Positions 25,861 through 34,525 of a stretch of 64,000 nt of DNA are shown here, piece after piece. Location: NCBI GenBank assembly GCA_902491565.1, contig CABUIE010000004.1, positions 1-64,000 of the forward strand. Reading direction: 5' to 3'. Position 1 is the first letter of the stretch; every line of letters starts with the position of its first letter. A program made the translations under genes and the position numbers. Below the pieces are notes generated by a model, which saw only the letters and a list, made by a program, of their open reading frames with translations, was not told where the DNA came from and did not search any database. The stretch is from an uncultured Collinsella sp. (GTDB taxonomy: Bacteria; Actinomycetota; Coriobacteriia; Coriobacteriales; Coriobacteriaceae).

Positions 25861-26892
25861 GTGAAGTGTCCCAAATGTAACGCAGAGATAGAAGAGGGGA
25901 CAGTTTACTGCCCCTTTTGTGCTGCGAAAGTATCTTCTGACGTGGGTCGGTCGACCACAGAGAATGAGCGGATGCCATTCGATGGCAAGGATAATGCGAA
26001 GGGGAGGGCAGCGGCGGAGGATTCTGGCAACGAACTAGGTAAAAGAGTAATTGGGTTAATTGGCGGATTCGATTCAAATAAAATCGTGATAATTGGCCTG
26101 GTGGCCGCCATCATTGTTGGCGGCTTTTATGTTTGGAATCGATTCGGGGGCGGGCACCCATCACCAGAATTCACTCAAACCTATCAGCATACGATGTATA
26201 AATCGGACGCCGATGAGTTTGAGCCGGAAAACTCAGATGAAAAGGACGAGGTCGACGACGAGGGCGCAACTGAATTAATAGTGGTATCAAATAACTCCGC
26301 CGGGTTTCCAGAGATGGTGGTGAATGTCAAGGTGACCGGCTCTTCGACAGAGGCGTTGTCGAAGCCGGAGAATTGGTCCCTGAAAGAAGTGGGTACGGAC
26401 GGTGGGCAGGCTTCGACTAACCCCCGGAGTGTTGTAGTTGGTTCGGACGGAGTTTGCAAGCTCGCATATCGATCGACGCTCGGTAGCGATTCGGGTGATA
26501 GCCGTACGGTTGTCGTGTCATATATTGATGATCAATCACATAAGGTTATGGATAGCTTTTCCTATTACTGTGATGCGAAGAGTTCGACGGTAGACGGTTA
26601 CTTACTTTCTGAAAGCGACTCACGGCGTTATACCGAGGCGGAGATTGAAGAAATGGGTATGAGCACATGGGAGCTTTGCTTGGCAAGAAATGAAATATAT
26701 GCACGCCATGGTCGCAAGTTCAAGAATGAGAAGATTCAAGAGTATTTCGACAATAAGGATTGGTATGAAGGCATATACTCGCCTGAGGAATTTGATGCGA
26801 TGACATCACCGCTTAATGATATCGAGAGGGCAAATGCCGAAACGATCCAGTCTTACGAACGTGCTATCGGATCTGAGTTTTTAAATCCATAA
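25861..26892 (+). CDS. Zinc-ribbon membrane protein with YARHG domain
   Basis: 343 residues from GTG 25861 (AAGGGGAG ahead). A zinc ribbon (CPKCNAEIEEGTVYCPFC) lies at the N-terminus, then a linker, one membrane helix (KIVIIGLVAAIIVGGFYVW, ~70-88), an acidic stretch, a beta-rich domain, and a C-terminal YARHG domain (LCLARNEIYARHGRKF...WYEGI). YARHG domains occur in extracellular parts of Gram-positive surface proteins; their role is unknown. It is the last gene of the operon, 23 bp after the amidase. Confidence 0.85.
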   Translation: MKCPKCNAEIEEGTVYCPFCAAKVSSDVGRSTTENERMPFDGKDNAKGRAAAEDSGNELGKRVIGLIGGFDSNKIVIIGLVAAIIVGGFYVWNRFGGGHPSPEFTQTYQHTMYKSDADEFEPENSDEKDEVDDEGATELIVVSNNSAGFPEMVVNVKVTGSSTEALSKPENWSLKEVGTDGGQASTNPRSVVVGSDGVCKLAYRSTLGSDSGDSRTVVVSYIDDQSHKVMDSFSYYCDAKSSTVDGYLLSESDSRRYTEAEIEEMGMSTWELCLARNEIYARHGRKFKNEKIQEYFDNKDWYEGIYSPEEFDAMTSPLNDIERANAETIQSYERAIGSEFLNP

Positions 26893-26926
26893 CAAAACTT
26901 GTGGCAAAGACTAGGCAAATGAAGAA

Positions 26927-26959
26927 AACGGGTGCGAGTCCGTCTGACCCGCACCCGTT
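26927..26959 (-). terminator. Terminator between the accessory operon and trxA
   Basis: AACGGGTGCG (26927-26936) pairs with CGCACCCGTT (26950-26959). On the minus strand it is followed by TTTTCTTC, so it fits trxA; it may also stop the plus-strand operon. Confidence 0.7.
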
Positions 26960-27069
26960 CACTGGGGGCTGTTTGTGATTACCATACTATCCGTGGTCGC
27001 GGGCGCAGCGCCCGGCTCTCCGGTGAGCGGCGCAAAACCGCTCATGGACGGCAGCACATGACCGGCGTA

Positions 27070-27390
27070 TTACAGATGCTTCTCCAGCAGCGCCTGCAGC
27101 CTCGCCTTGGGCAGAGCGCCAACCGAGCGGTCAATCTCCTCGCCGTTCTTAAACACAATCAGCGTGGGGATGCTCATGACGCCATACTTCATGGCCAGAT
27201 CCTGGTTGTCGTCGACGTTGCATTTGGCAACGGCAAGCTTGCCCGCCAGCTCATCGGCAACCTCGTCAACGATGGGCGAGAGGGATCGACAGGGCCCGCA
27301 CCACGGTGCCCAAAAATCGACCAGCACGGGCAGGCTGTCGTTAACGATGGAATCGAAGTTCTCGGGGGTAATCTGATTAATGTCAGCCAT
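27070..27390 (-). CDS. trxA: Thioredoxin
   Basis: 106-aa thiol-disulfide oxidoreductase with the active site WAPWCGPC, followed by the cis-proline loop SIPTLIVFKNGE. Length and motifs are those of thioredoxin 1. ATG 27390 has GGAGG ahead; a 28-residue in-frame extension upstream is not part of the family. It marks the return to the GC-rich core next to the accessory block. Confidence 0.95.
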   Translation of the reverse strand: MADINQITPENFDSIVNDSLPVLVDFWAPWCGPCRSLSPIVDEVADELAGKLAVAKCNVDDNQDLAMKYGVMSIPTLIVFKNGEEIDRSVGALPKARLQALLEKHL

Positions 27391-27526
27391 GGTGACCTCC
27401 ATAATGCGACGCGGCTCGGCCGCGTAAAACTCAGTACGACCGTGCTTATACCCAGCCGCCCGCAAAGCAACCACTCGCGGGCAGCTCTTTTATATAATGG
27501 TGGGCACGCAAACGATTGGAGAGCGC

Positions 27527-28102
27527 ATGTCCACGTCACAAAGCCAGAAAAAAGAAGCCATCGCCCAGGCGGCCGAGCAGGAGCTCACATCGCTTGCGGT
27601 CCGTGGCGTGCGTATCGCGGGCAACGCGTGCTCGCCGATCGTGCTGGTCAAAGGCGATTTGGACGAGGCCGAGCGTTCGGGTGGCGAGCTTGCCGCCGGC
27701 CCGGATGGCGCGGCGTTGCGCAAGGCGCTTGGGGCCATCGGCTACGCGCCCGAGGATTTTTGCGTGCTGGCAAGCGTCGCCGGCGTGGGTGACGGAGCGG
27801 TCGCGGTGGGCGAGACTCTGCCGTGCGAGCTGTTCCGCGAGGCGCTCGAGGCCTTGGACCCCGAGGCGGTGCTACTGCTCGACAACAACGCGGCCGATGC
27901 CATGCGCGAGACCTACGCCGATATGCTCGTGGCGATCGATGACTTCGACACCGCCATGCTCAAGCCCGGCCTGGTCGCCCATGTGCAGGGCCGCCGCGTG
28001 CTCGCGCTCGATGGCTTTGAGGCGGCGCTGACCGACAAAGCGGCCAAGCAGCGCATGTGGGCCTACATCAAGCAGCTGACCCCGGCGGCCGCTCCGCTGT
28101 AG
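27527..28102 (+). CDS. Conserved-looking protein of unknown function
   Basis: 191 residues, GC-rich with the codon use of a real gene. The sequence alternates helix and strand (AVRGVRIAGNACSPIVLVKGDL, then ALGAIGYAPEDFCVLASVAG, then LDPEAVLLLDNNAADAMRETYAD), suggesting an alpha/beta fold. I do not recognise the family. ATG 27527 has GGAGAG closely ahead; ATG 27497 is the alternative. It is divergent from trxA and convergent with the histidine kinase. Confidence 0.65.
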   Translation: MSTSQSQKKEAIAQAAEQELTSLAVRGVRIAGNACSPIVLVKGDLDEAERSGGELAAGPDGAALRKALGAIGYAPEDFCVLASVAGVGDGAVAVGETLPCELFREALEALDPEAVLLLDNNAADAMRETYADMLVAIDDFDTAMLKPGLVAHVQGRRVLALDGFEAALTDKAAKQRMWAYIKQLTPAAAPL

Positions 28103-28166
28103 CGGATTGGCGCCGGTGAGCGATTGCCTGGCGAGCAAGACACGCCGCGAGATCGGCGCCGCACTT

Positions 28167-29444
28167 CTACATCACAGCGCGCAGCTCAAACCGATCGCCG
28201 TTAATGCGGAACTGGCAGTTGCCGTTCATGCGCTCCACGGCAAGCTTGATGCTCCTGGTGCCAAAGCCGTGGCCCGCATGCCGGGTTACGGGCATGCCGT
28301 CGACCATGCGCGGCGCGCGGTCAAACGTGTTGGAAACTAATAACAGCAGCTGGCCGTCCTCTAATCGCAGGTCAAAGTCGACGAATCGCTTTCCTTGGGG
28401 TGCGGTGCTTGCGGCGGTGATAGCGTTTTCCAAGGCATTTGAGAGCACGCTAAACAGGTCGGCGTCACCTACGTGGATGGTTTCGGGTACGGCGGCGCGC
28501 AGGTTGGCGGTAATGCCGTTTCTATTGATATCCGAGTTAAATGACGAAAGCGCGATGTTTACGGTCTCGTTGGCGCAGAAGCGGCGTACGGCGGTGCGGT
28601 CGCCGGCTTCGCAGAGTTCGTCGATGCGTTTGAGCGCCTCGTCGGTGTGGCCCTCCTCAATTAAAGCGGCCAGGCCGCGTAGGAAGTGGCGCATATCGTG
28701 GCGAAGAATCGACAGCTCGCGCCCAGATTGACGCCAAGCCTCGAGCTCTTTGATGGCGACGCTGTCGCGGGTTTCGAGCATCCAGCGCTCTCTCTCGGCG
28801 GTTTCCTTTTCTTCGTATTCGCGCAGGTAAACGGCAAGAAACATAAGATAGAAGGCACAGAGCGCAAAGGCCAAAAACTCAACCGTCACCACCGAGCCCG
28901 AGTGGAACAGCGTGGTGTAGACGTTGGTGGCGTAGTCAAAGACGTAATAGACGAGCGGCAGGATTAAAAGGATGCCCAGCTCGGTGGTGCTTTTAATCGC
29001 CAAGCGTGGACCGATGTCGCCGGCCCAATGCAACAGGACGGCAAAGACGGCGAGTGTGGTCGCGATGCGCGCCAGATAGTACGCGATCTGAGAATCGGTT
29101 GCGGCAAATGCGGCGATGCCCATCCAATTGCTGAACTGGCAGCTCAGATAGGCACTCGTAATGCCGAGCACGGCAAGCAGCGGGCTCAGGCGGTAGCGCG
29201 CGCACAAATAGATGACGAGCGGCAGATGCACGACGAGCGGATATACCTGGCGGGCGAAAAGCTCGCCGCCGACGGCATTGGCGAGGCCAAATGCGCATCC
29301 GGTTACGGAACCGACCAACACCAGTTCAAGCGCATGACGCCGGTTGATCTCGACACCGCACAGCGCCGCCGAGGCAAAGACGCCAAAGAGCAGCGTCGTG
29401 GCGTGGTGGATTGCCCAAAGGACCATTTCGACCGAGGAGACCAT
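28167..29444 (-). CDS. AgrC-like sensor histidine kinase
   Basis: 425 residues: about six membrane helices (1-200), a coiled-coil, the phosphorylation segment ILRHDMRHFLRGLAALIEEG, and a GHKL-type ATPase (N-box NALENAITAAS, G-box GHGFGTRSIKLAVERMNG). This is the HPK10 arrangement of peptide-sensing kinases such as AgrC and ComD. Its ATG overlaps the regulator stop (ATGA). The signal is unknown; no signal-peptide or exporter gene is nearby. Confidence 0.9.
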   Translation of the reverse strand: MVSSVEMVLWAIHHATTLLFGVFASAALCGVEINRRHALELVLVGSVTGCAFGLANAVGGELFARQVYPLVVHLPLVIYLCARYRLSPLLAVLGITSAYLSCQFSNWMGIAAFAATDSQIAYYLARIATTLAVFAVLLHWAGDIGPRLAIKSTTELGILLILPLVYYVFDYATNVYTTLFHSGSVVTVEFLAFALCAFYLMFLAVYLREYEEKETAERERWMLETRDSVAIKELEAWRQSGRELSILRHDMRHFLRGLAALIEEGHTDEALKRIDELCEAGDRTAVRRFCANETVNIALSSFNSDINRNGITANLRAAVPETIHVGDADLFSVLSNALENAITAASTAPQGKRFVDFDLRLEDGQLLLLVSNTFDRAPRMVDGMPVTRHAGHGFGTRSIKLAVERMNGNCQFRINGDRFELRAVM

Positions 29445-30166
29445 CAGCGCCTCCCGCCCTCAAAGCGCGCCGCAAAGTAGGCGTCTTGGAATCCCTGCTT
29501 GCAGCTGCGCGAAAGCGGGATGCACGCGCCCGAGCGCATGACGATGTCCGTGCGGTCAAAGTGATCGATATTGCGCAGGTTGACCTGGTAGCTGCGGTGG
29601 CATTTAAAGAAGACCGCGTTTTGCTCCAAGCGGTCCTCGACGCTGCGGAACGACTCGAGTGCCTCGATATCGCGTCCGTCGCGCAGGTGGAAGACCACGT
29701 GCTTGTTGCGCGCCTCGGCATATTCGATGTCGGATAGGCGCAGGGCGTGGTAGCCAAAGGAAGTTTTGATCACGAGCTCGTCGGTTGCCGCCGGGCGCAT
29801 GCTCGAAAGCTCGTCGAGCAACTGCGCCAGGCGTTCGTAAGTCACGGGCTTGAGCAGATAGTCGAAGGCACGGACCTCGTAGGACTCCAGTGCGAACTCG
29901 GGCGACGAGGTGAGGAACACCAGGCGCACGGCGGTATCGGCCTGGCGCAATTCGCGCGCGGTGTCCATGCCGTTGACGAGCGGCATGATCATGTCGAGCA
30001 GAATGATGTCGGCGCGCGATGCGGCATGGCGGGCCAGCAGGTCCTCGCCGCGTGTGACGAGCGCAACATCAACCGCCGTGTCCGTCTCGGTCGACCAACG
30101 GTCGATCATCCGGTGCAGTCTATCTAGAAAAGCGACATCATCGTCGCAGGCAATAATCTTGAGCAT
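29444..30166 (-). CDS. LytTR-family response regulator
   Basis: 240 residues: receiver domain with acidic pocket (ACDDD) and phosphoacceptor Asp in ILLDMIMP, Thr in VFLTSS, Lys in LLKPVTY, followed by a LytTR DNA-binding domain (VIKTSFGYHALRLSDIEYAEA, FFKCHRSYQVNLRNI). It works with the downstream kinase as an AgrA/ComE-type pair. ATG 30166 is preceded by AAGGGGG. The frame upstream of this start is noise. Confidence 0.93.
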   Translation of the reverse strand: MLKIIACDDDVAFLDRLHRMIDRWSTETDTAVDVALVTRGEDLLARHAASRADIILLDMIMPLVNGMDTARELRQADTAVRLVFLTSSPEFALESYEVRAFDYLLKPVTYERLAQLLDELSSMRPAATDELVIKTSFGYHALRLSDIEYAEARNKHVVFHLRDGRDIEALESFRSVEDRLEQNAVFFKCHRSYQVNLRNIDHFDRTDIVMRSGACIPLSRSCKQGFQDAYFAARFEGGRR

Positions 30167-30374
30167 TCTGAGCCCCCTTAGTAGTTCGATTTTGCCACAT
30201 TGGGTGCGGACCGCCTGCGGAGGCGTGTCCCATTTGCGTCCCGCGTCGTGCAACTCGCGCCAAGCGGTATTGCGGTGGCGAAAGATGCCCCTTGCGCTAT
30301 CGAAAGCCCGGCTATCCTCAGCTTGCCAGTTCGAAAATGGACCTGCCACATGATTGAATCTTTATTTCAACTTT

Positions 30375-30424
30375 ACACCTAGGTTTACAGCTGTCTTGTC
30401 AGCTGTAAACCTAGGTGTCATACT
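30375..30424 (+). promoter_or_regulatory. NiaR operator overlapping the nadA promoter
   Basis: A perfect 19-bp inverted repeat (ACACCTAGGTTTACAGCTG at 30375-30393, complement at 30400-30418, spacer TCTTGT) overlaps a promoter made of TTGTCA (30396-30401), 17 bases, and CATACT (30419-30424). The operon encodes its own NiaR repressor, so this is the likely site where nicotinate-bound NiaR shuts off NAD synthesis. Confidence 0.75.
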
Positions 30425-30459
30425 AAAGCCCCAAGATTCGCCAAAAGAGAGGGGCCTTG

Positions 30460-31485
30460 ATGGCACAGAGCGCGAACATGGATGCGTCGGAGCTTGCACG
30501 CGATATCGCGGCCGGCCTGGCATCGGCAACGACGGCAACGGAGCGTGCGGCACTGGTGCCCGCAGAGCTCGTCGAGGCCATTCATCAACTAAAAACCCAA
30601 CGTGACGCGGTAATCCTGGCGCACTATTACGTGGCGCCCGAGGTCCAAGCCGTTGCCGATTACGTCGGCGACAGCTTCTACCTGGCAAAGCTCGCCAAAA
30701 GCCTGCCGCAGCAGACCATCGTGCTGTGCGGCGTGGAGTTTATGGGCGAGAGCGCCAAGCTGCTTAATCCCACTAAGACCGTGCTGCTGCCCGAGCCGGG
30801 CGCGGACTGTCCCATGGCGCACATGGTCAAGCGCGAGACGGTCGACGCGGCGCGCGCCGAGTACGGCGACGACCTGGCCGTGGTGTGCTACGTCAACTCC
30901 ACGGTCGAGATCAAGAGCTGGAGCGACGTGTGCGTCACCAGCTCCAACGCCGTCAAGATCGTGTCCGAGCTGCCGCAGCAGCATATCCTGTTCATTCCCG
31001 ACCAAAACCTGGGCCGCTTCGTAGCCGAGCAGGTGCCGCAAAAGCACGTCATCCTCAACAACGGCTACTGCCCGCGCCATCACATCATCACCGTCGAGCA
31101 GATCGTCGACGCGACGGAGGCCCACCCCGACGCGCTCGTGCTGGCGCACCCCGAGTGCAAGGCCGACGTCCTGGCCGAGGCCGACTACATCGGCTCCACC
31201 GCCGGCATCATCAAGTATGCCGAGGAGTCCGGCGCGAGCGAATTCATCATCGTGACGGTCCGCGGCGTGCTCTACGAGCTCGAGCGCCGCTGCCAGGGCA
31301 CCGGCAAGAAGTTCTACTTCCCCGCGGTGCAGCCCACCTGCGTCAACATGGATCTCATCACGCTCGAGAAGCTCGTGCGCTGCCTGGAGACGGGCGAGGG
31401 CGAGGTGCAGATCGGCGTGTCGGACGAGGCTGCCGACCAGGCCAAGCTCACGCTCGACCGTATGCTCGAGTACGCAGCACGCTAG
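30460..31485 (+). CDS. nadA: Quinolinate synthase
   Basis: A 4Fe-4S enzyme that condenses iminoaspartate with dihydroxyacetone phosphate to give quinolinate. The 341 residues show VILAHYYVAPEVQAVADYVGDS, the cysteine segments GADCPMAHM, HPECKADVL and QPTCVNMD, and VNSTVEIKSWSDVCVTSSNA. It is first in nadA-nadB-nadC-niaR. ATG 30460 is chosen with the purine-rich AGAGAGGGG ahead; TTG 30457 lies three bases earlier in frame. Confidence 0.95.
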   Translation: MAQSANMDASELARDIAAGLASATTATERAALVPAELVEAIHQLKTQRDAVILAHYYVAPEVQAVADYVGDSFYLAKLAKSLPQQTIVLCGVEFMGESAKLLNPTKTVLLPEPGADCPMAHMVKRETVDAARAEYGDDLAVVCYVNSTVEIKSWSDVCVTSSNAVKIVSELPQQHILFIPDQNLGRFVAEQVPQKHVILNNGYCPRHHIITVEQIVDATEAHPDALVLAHPECKADVLAEADYIGSTAGIIKYAEESGASEFIIVTVRGVLYELERRCQGTGKKFYFPAVQPTCVNMDLITLEKLVRCLETGEGEVQIGVSDEAADQAKLTLDRMLEYAAR

Positions 31486-31540
31486 AACAATGTTGCATGA
31501 GGGACGGTCCCTTATGTCACATTCAAGGGAGAGGATTCCT

Positions 31541-32917
31541 GTGGAAACCAAGCAATACCCCGATATGGAGTGCGACGTCGTCATTGCCGGCTGCGGCGTG
31601 GCGGGTCTGTACGCGGCCCTCAATCTGCCGACGAGCACGCGCGTGATCATGCTCTCCAAGGGCGCGGTCGATGAGTGCGATTCGATGCTCGCGCAGGGCG
31701 GCATCTGCGTGCTGCCCGAAGGCTCGGACTACGATGCCTTCTTTGAGGACACCATGCACGCCGGCCACTACGAGAACCGCCGCGAGAGCGTCGACATCAT
31801 GATTCGCTCGAGCCGCTCGGTCATCAACGACCTGCTAGCGATGGGCGTGGATTTTGAGCGCAAGGCCGACGGCAGCCTCAATTTTACCCGCGAGGGCGCG
31901 CACAGCCGTCCGCGCATTGCCTTCCATGCCGACATTACGGGCAAGGAGATCACGACCAAGCTGCTCCAGGCCGTTCGCAAGCTGGACAACGTGCAGATTT
32001 TGGAGCACGTGGCCATGACCGACATCCTGACCGCCGAGCGCGATGACGCCACGGTGTGCACCGGCGTCGTCGCCGTAGCCGTGGACGAGGACAACTCGGT
32101 TCGCCCCGCCGACGAGCTGGCAAATGCCGCTGAGGGCGTGCATGCCGGTAAGCCGTTTAAGATCCATGCCCGCCACACGCTGTGGGCGACGGGCGGCATT
32201 GGCGGCGTCTACGACCACTCGACTAACTACCCGCAGCTCACGGGCGACGCCTGCTACATCGCTCAGGAGCATGGCATTAAGATGGAGCACCTGGACTACG
32301 TGCAGATCCATCCCACGGGTCTGTTCTCGCCGCAGCCGGGTCGCACGTTCCTGATCAGCGAGAGCTGCCGCGGCGAGGGCGCGATTTTGCTCAACGCCGC
32401 CGGCGAGCGTTTTACCGACGAGTTGCAGCCGCGCGACGTTGTCGCCGCCGCCATCCGCGAGCAGATGAAGCAGGATGACACCGAGCACGAGTGGCTGAGC
32501 TTTGCCCCCGTCGAGCGCGACGTGGTGACCGGGCACTTCGCCAACATCCGCGCGCGCTGCCTGGAGGACGGTCGCGACATCCTGGATGAGCCCATTCCCG
32601 TTACGCCGACGCAGCACTACTTTATGGGCGGCGTGTGGGTCGACAAGGACGGCCGTACCTCGATGCCCGAGCTCTACGCCGCGGGCGAGACGGCCTGCAA
32701 CGGCGTTCACGGCAAGAACCGCCTTGCTTCAAACAGCCTGCTCGAGGCGCTGGTCTGGGGTCGTCGCGCCGCGTGGTATATGCGTACCGGCGAGTCGCTG
32801 GCCGTGGAGCAGGCGGGCGATCCCGCGCTCGATGGCCGTCATCGCGCCCTGGGCGCCGACCCTCTGGCAATCGATGATTTGGCCCGTGCCGCCGGCACGC
32901 AGGCCGTGGAGGAGTAG
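31541..32917 (+). CDS. nadB: L-aspartate oxidase, short form
   Basis: FAD enzyme that oxidises L-aspartate to iminoaspartate for NadA. Seen are the dinucleotide motif VIAGCGVAGLYAALNL, the substrate region SMLAQGGICVLP, and the FAD-binding GGVWVDKDGRTSMPELYAAGE with NRLASNSLLEALVWG. GTG 31541 with AGAGGA ahead gives 458 residues; ATG 31490 or 31514 would add up to 17. Either way it lacks most of the ~110-residue C-terminal helical domain of E. coli NadB (about 540 aa), as in some anaerobes where fumarate rather than O2 is thought to be the acceptor. Confidence 0.92.
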   Translation: METKQYPDMECDVVIAGCGVAGLYAALNLPTSTRVIMLSKGAVDECDSMLAQGGICVLPEGSDYDAFFEDTMHAGHYENRRESVDIMIRSSRSVINDLLAMGVDFERKADGSLNFTREGAHSRPRIAFHADITGKEITTKLLQAVRKLDNVQILEHVAMTDILTAERDDATVCTGVVAVAVDEDNSVRPADELANAAEGVHAGKPFKIHARHTLWATGGIGGVYDHSTNYPQLTGDACYIAQEHGIKMEHLDYVQIHPTGLFSPQPGRTFLISESCRGEGAILLNAAGERFTDELQPRDVVAAAIREQMKQDDTEHEWLSFAPVERDVVTGHFANIRARCLEDGRDILDEPIPVTPTQHYFMGGVWVDKDGRTSMPELYAAGETACNGVHGKNRLASNSLLEALVWGRRAAWYMRTGESLAVEQAGDPALDGRHRALGADPLAIDDLARAAGTQAVEE

Positions 32918-32920
32918 ACC

Positions 32921-33781
32921 ATGAATCCCATTACCATGAAGCTCGTCGTCGATGATCTGATTCTGCAAGCTCTGCGCGAGGACATTACGTTTGAGGACGT
33001 GAGCACGGCGAGCGTGTGCCCCACGGCGCGTCCCGCCACGGTGGAGCTTATCGCCAAAGCCGATGGCATCATTGCCGGCCTGGATGTGTTCGCTCGCACC
33101 TTTGAGCTGCTGGATTCGCAGAGCTCGGTGCTGTTTGATGTTGCCGACGGTGACGAGGTGCATGCCGGCGACCACGTGGGTCAGGTGCGCGGCGATGCGC
33201 GTGTGCTGCTTTCGGGCGAGCGCGTGGCGCTCAACTACCTGCAGCGCATGAGCGGCATCGCTACCTATACGCACAGCATGGCCGCGGCGCTCGAGGGAAC
33301 CAAGACCGTGCTCGTCGACACGCGCAAGACCACACCGGGCATGCGCGTGTTTGAGAAGGCGGCGGTTGAGATTGGCGGCGGCAGCAACCACCGTTACAAC
33401 CTGTCGACGGCCGTCATGCTCAAGGACAACCACATCGATGCCGCCGGTGGCGTGACGCGCGCGATCGAGATGGCGCGCGCCCATGCATCGTTTACCACGA
33501 CGGTCGAGATCGAGTGCGAGAACCTGGACATGGTGCGCGAGGCCGTGGAGGCCGGCGCCGACATCATCATGTTCGACAACATGACCCATGACGACATGGC
33601 CGCCGCTATTGAACTTATCGCCGGCCGCGCCAAGACCGAGTGCTCGGGCAACGTGGATGCCAGCAATATCCGCGCGCTTGCCGACCTGGGCGTTGACTTT
33701 ATTAGCTCGGGCGCCCTGACGCACTCCGCGCCGATCCTCGACCTCTCGCTTAAGCACCTGCGTCTGCTGGACGGTAAATAA
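32921..33781 (+). CDS. nadC: Nicotinate-nucleotide pyrophosphorylase (carboxylating)
   Basis: 286-aa enzyme turning quinolinate and PRPP into nicotinate mononucleotide and CO2. Signature parts are LNYLQRMSGIAT, DTRKTTPGMRVFEKAAVEIGG, HRYNLSTAVMLKDNHI and the barrel strands VEIECENLD, IIMFDNM and DFISSGALTHSA. It starts three bases after the nadB stop. Its final base overlaps the niaR start (TAATG). Confidence 0.96.
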   Translation: MNPITMKLVVDDLILQALREDITFEDVSTASVCPTARPATVELIAKADGIIAGLDVFARTFELLDSQSSVLFDVADGDEVHAGDHVGQVRGDARVLLSGERVALNYLQRMSGIATYTHSMAAALEGTKTVLVDTRKTTPGMRVFEKAAVEIGGGSNHRYNLSTAVMLKDNHIDAAGGVTRAIEMARAHASFTTTVEIECENLDMVREAVEAGADIIMFDNMTHDDMAAAIELIAGRAKTECSGNVDASNIRALADLGVDFISSGALTHSAPILDLSLKHLRLLDGK

Positions 33782-34326
33782 TGAACGCCCGCGAGCGTCG
33801 CCGTGCCATCATGGCCGTGCTCGAGGGGGCCAAGGGGCCCGTATCGGGCAGCGCGCTTGCCCGCGAGGTGGGTGTGAGCCGCCAGATCGTGGTGCAGGAC
33901 ATCGCCCTGCTGCGCGCCGATGGGCACGATATCGTGGCGACCAACCGCGGCTACGTGCTGCAGGAGGCCCCCAGCAGCCCCGCCGTGCCTACGCGCTTGG
34001 TCAAGGTTCGCCACAGCGTGGAGCAGGCGGGCGATGAGCTCACGAGTATCGTCGACGCCGGCGGCGCCGTGCTCAACGTGATTGTCAATCACCGCGTGTA
34101 CGGTAAGATTACGGCCGACCTGGACATCCGCAATCGTCGCGATGTCGAGCGCTATCTGCGCGATATCGAGAGCGGCAAGAGCTTTCCGCTGCTGACGGTG
34201 ACCAGCGGCTACCACTTCCATCGCATTGCGGCGGAGGACGAACAGACCCTCGACGAGATCGAGGCGATGCTCAAGGAAAAAGGCTACCTAGCAGACCTGA
34301 TGCCCTACGAAGACGATTTGTCCTAG
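33781..34326 (+). CDS. niaR: NAD biosynthesis repressor NiaR (HTH-3H)
   Basis: 181 residues: an N-terminal winged helix (SALAREVGVSRQIVVQDIALLRADG) and a C-terminal 3H domain with its conserved histidines (VRHSVEQAGDEL, VNHRVYGKI, GYHFHRI), which bind nicotinate and metal. It belongs to the YrxA/NiaR family that represses nad genes when nicotinate is plentiful. Coupled to nadC by a TAATG overlap, it probably controls its own operon through the palindrome at 30375. Confidence 0.93.
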   Translation: MNARERRRAIMAVLEGAKGPVSGSALAREVGVSRQIVVQDIALLRADGHDIVATNRGYVLQEAPSSPAVPTRLVKVRHSVEQAGDELTSIVDAGGAVLNVIVNHRVYGKITADLDIRNRRDVERYLRDIESGKSFPLLTVTSGYHFHRIAAEDEQTLDEIEAMLKEKGYLADLMPYEDDLS

Positions 34327-34343
34327 TCGACGCCGCATCTATA

Positions 34344-34408
34344 AGTTGCGGTGAAATAGTTCCTAAAATCGGCATCCAAGACATAAAAGGAACTATTCCA
34401 CCGCAACT
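34344..34408. repeat. Inverted repeat family A, copy 2
   Basis: Arms at 34344-34364 and 34388-34408 (AGTTGCGGTGAAATAGTTCC and its near complement) with a 23-nt loop, 17 bases after the niaR stop. Confidence 0.9.
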
Positions 34409-34450
34409 GCCAAGGGTCCCGCTCCAAATTAGCTGCCCACACATGCAAAA

Positions 34451-34486
34451 GGAGGCCTCCGCGGCGATGCGGAGGCCTCCTTTTTT
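34451..34486 (+). terminator. Strong bidirectional terminator between niaR and ferredoxin
   Basis: GGAGGCCTCCGC (34451-34462) pairs perfectly with GCGGAGGCCTCC (34469-34480), with six T after it on the plus strand and AAAA before it, which serves the convergent ferredoxin gene. Confidence 0.93.
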
Positions 34487-34525
34487 GTGCACGGTGTACT
34501 TTTGAGTGTGCAGGTGGGGGAGTTG

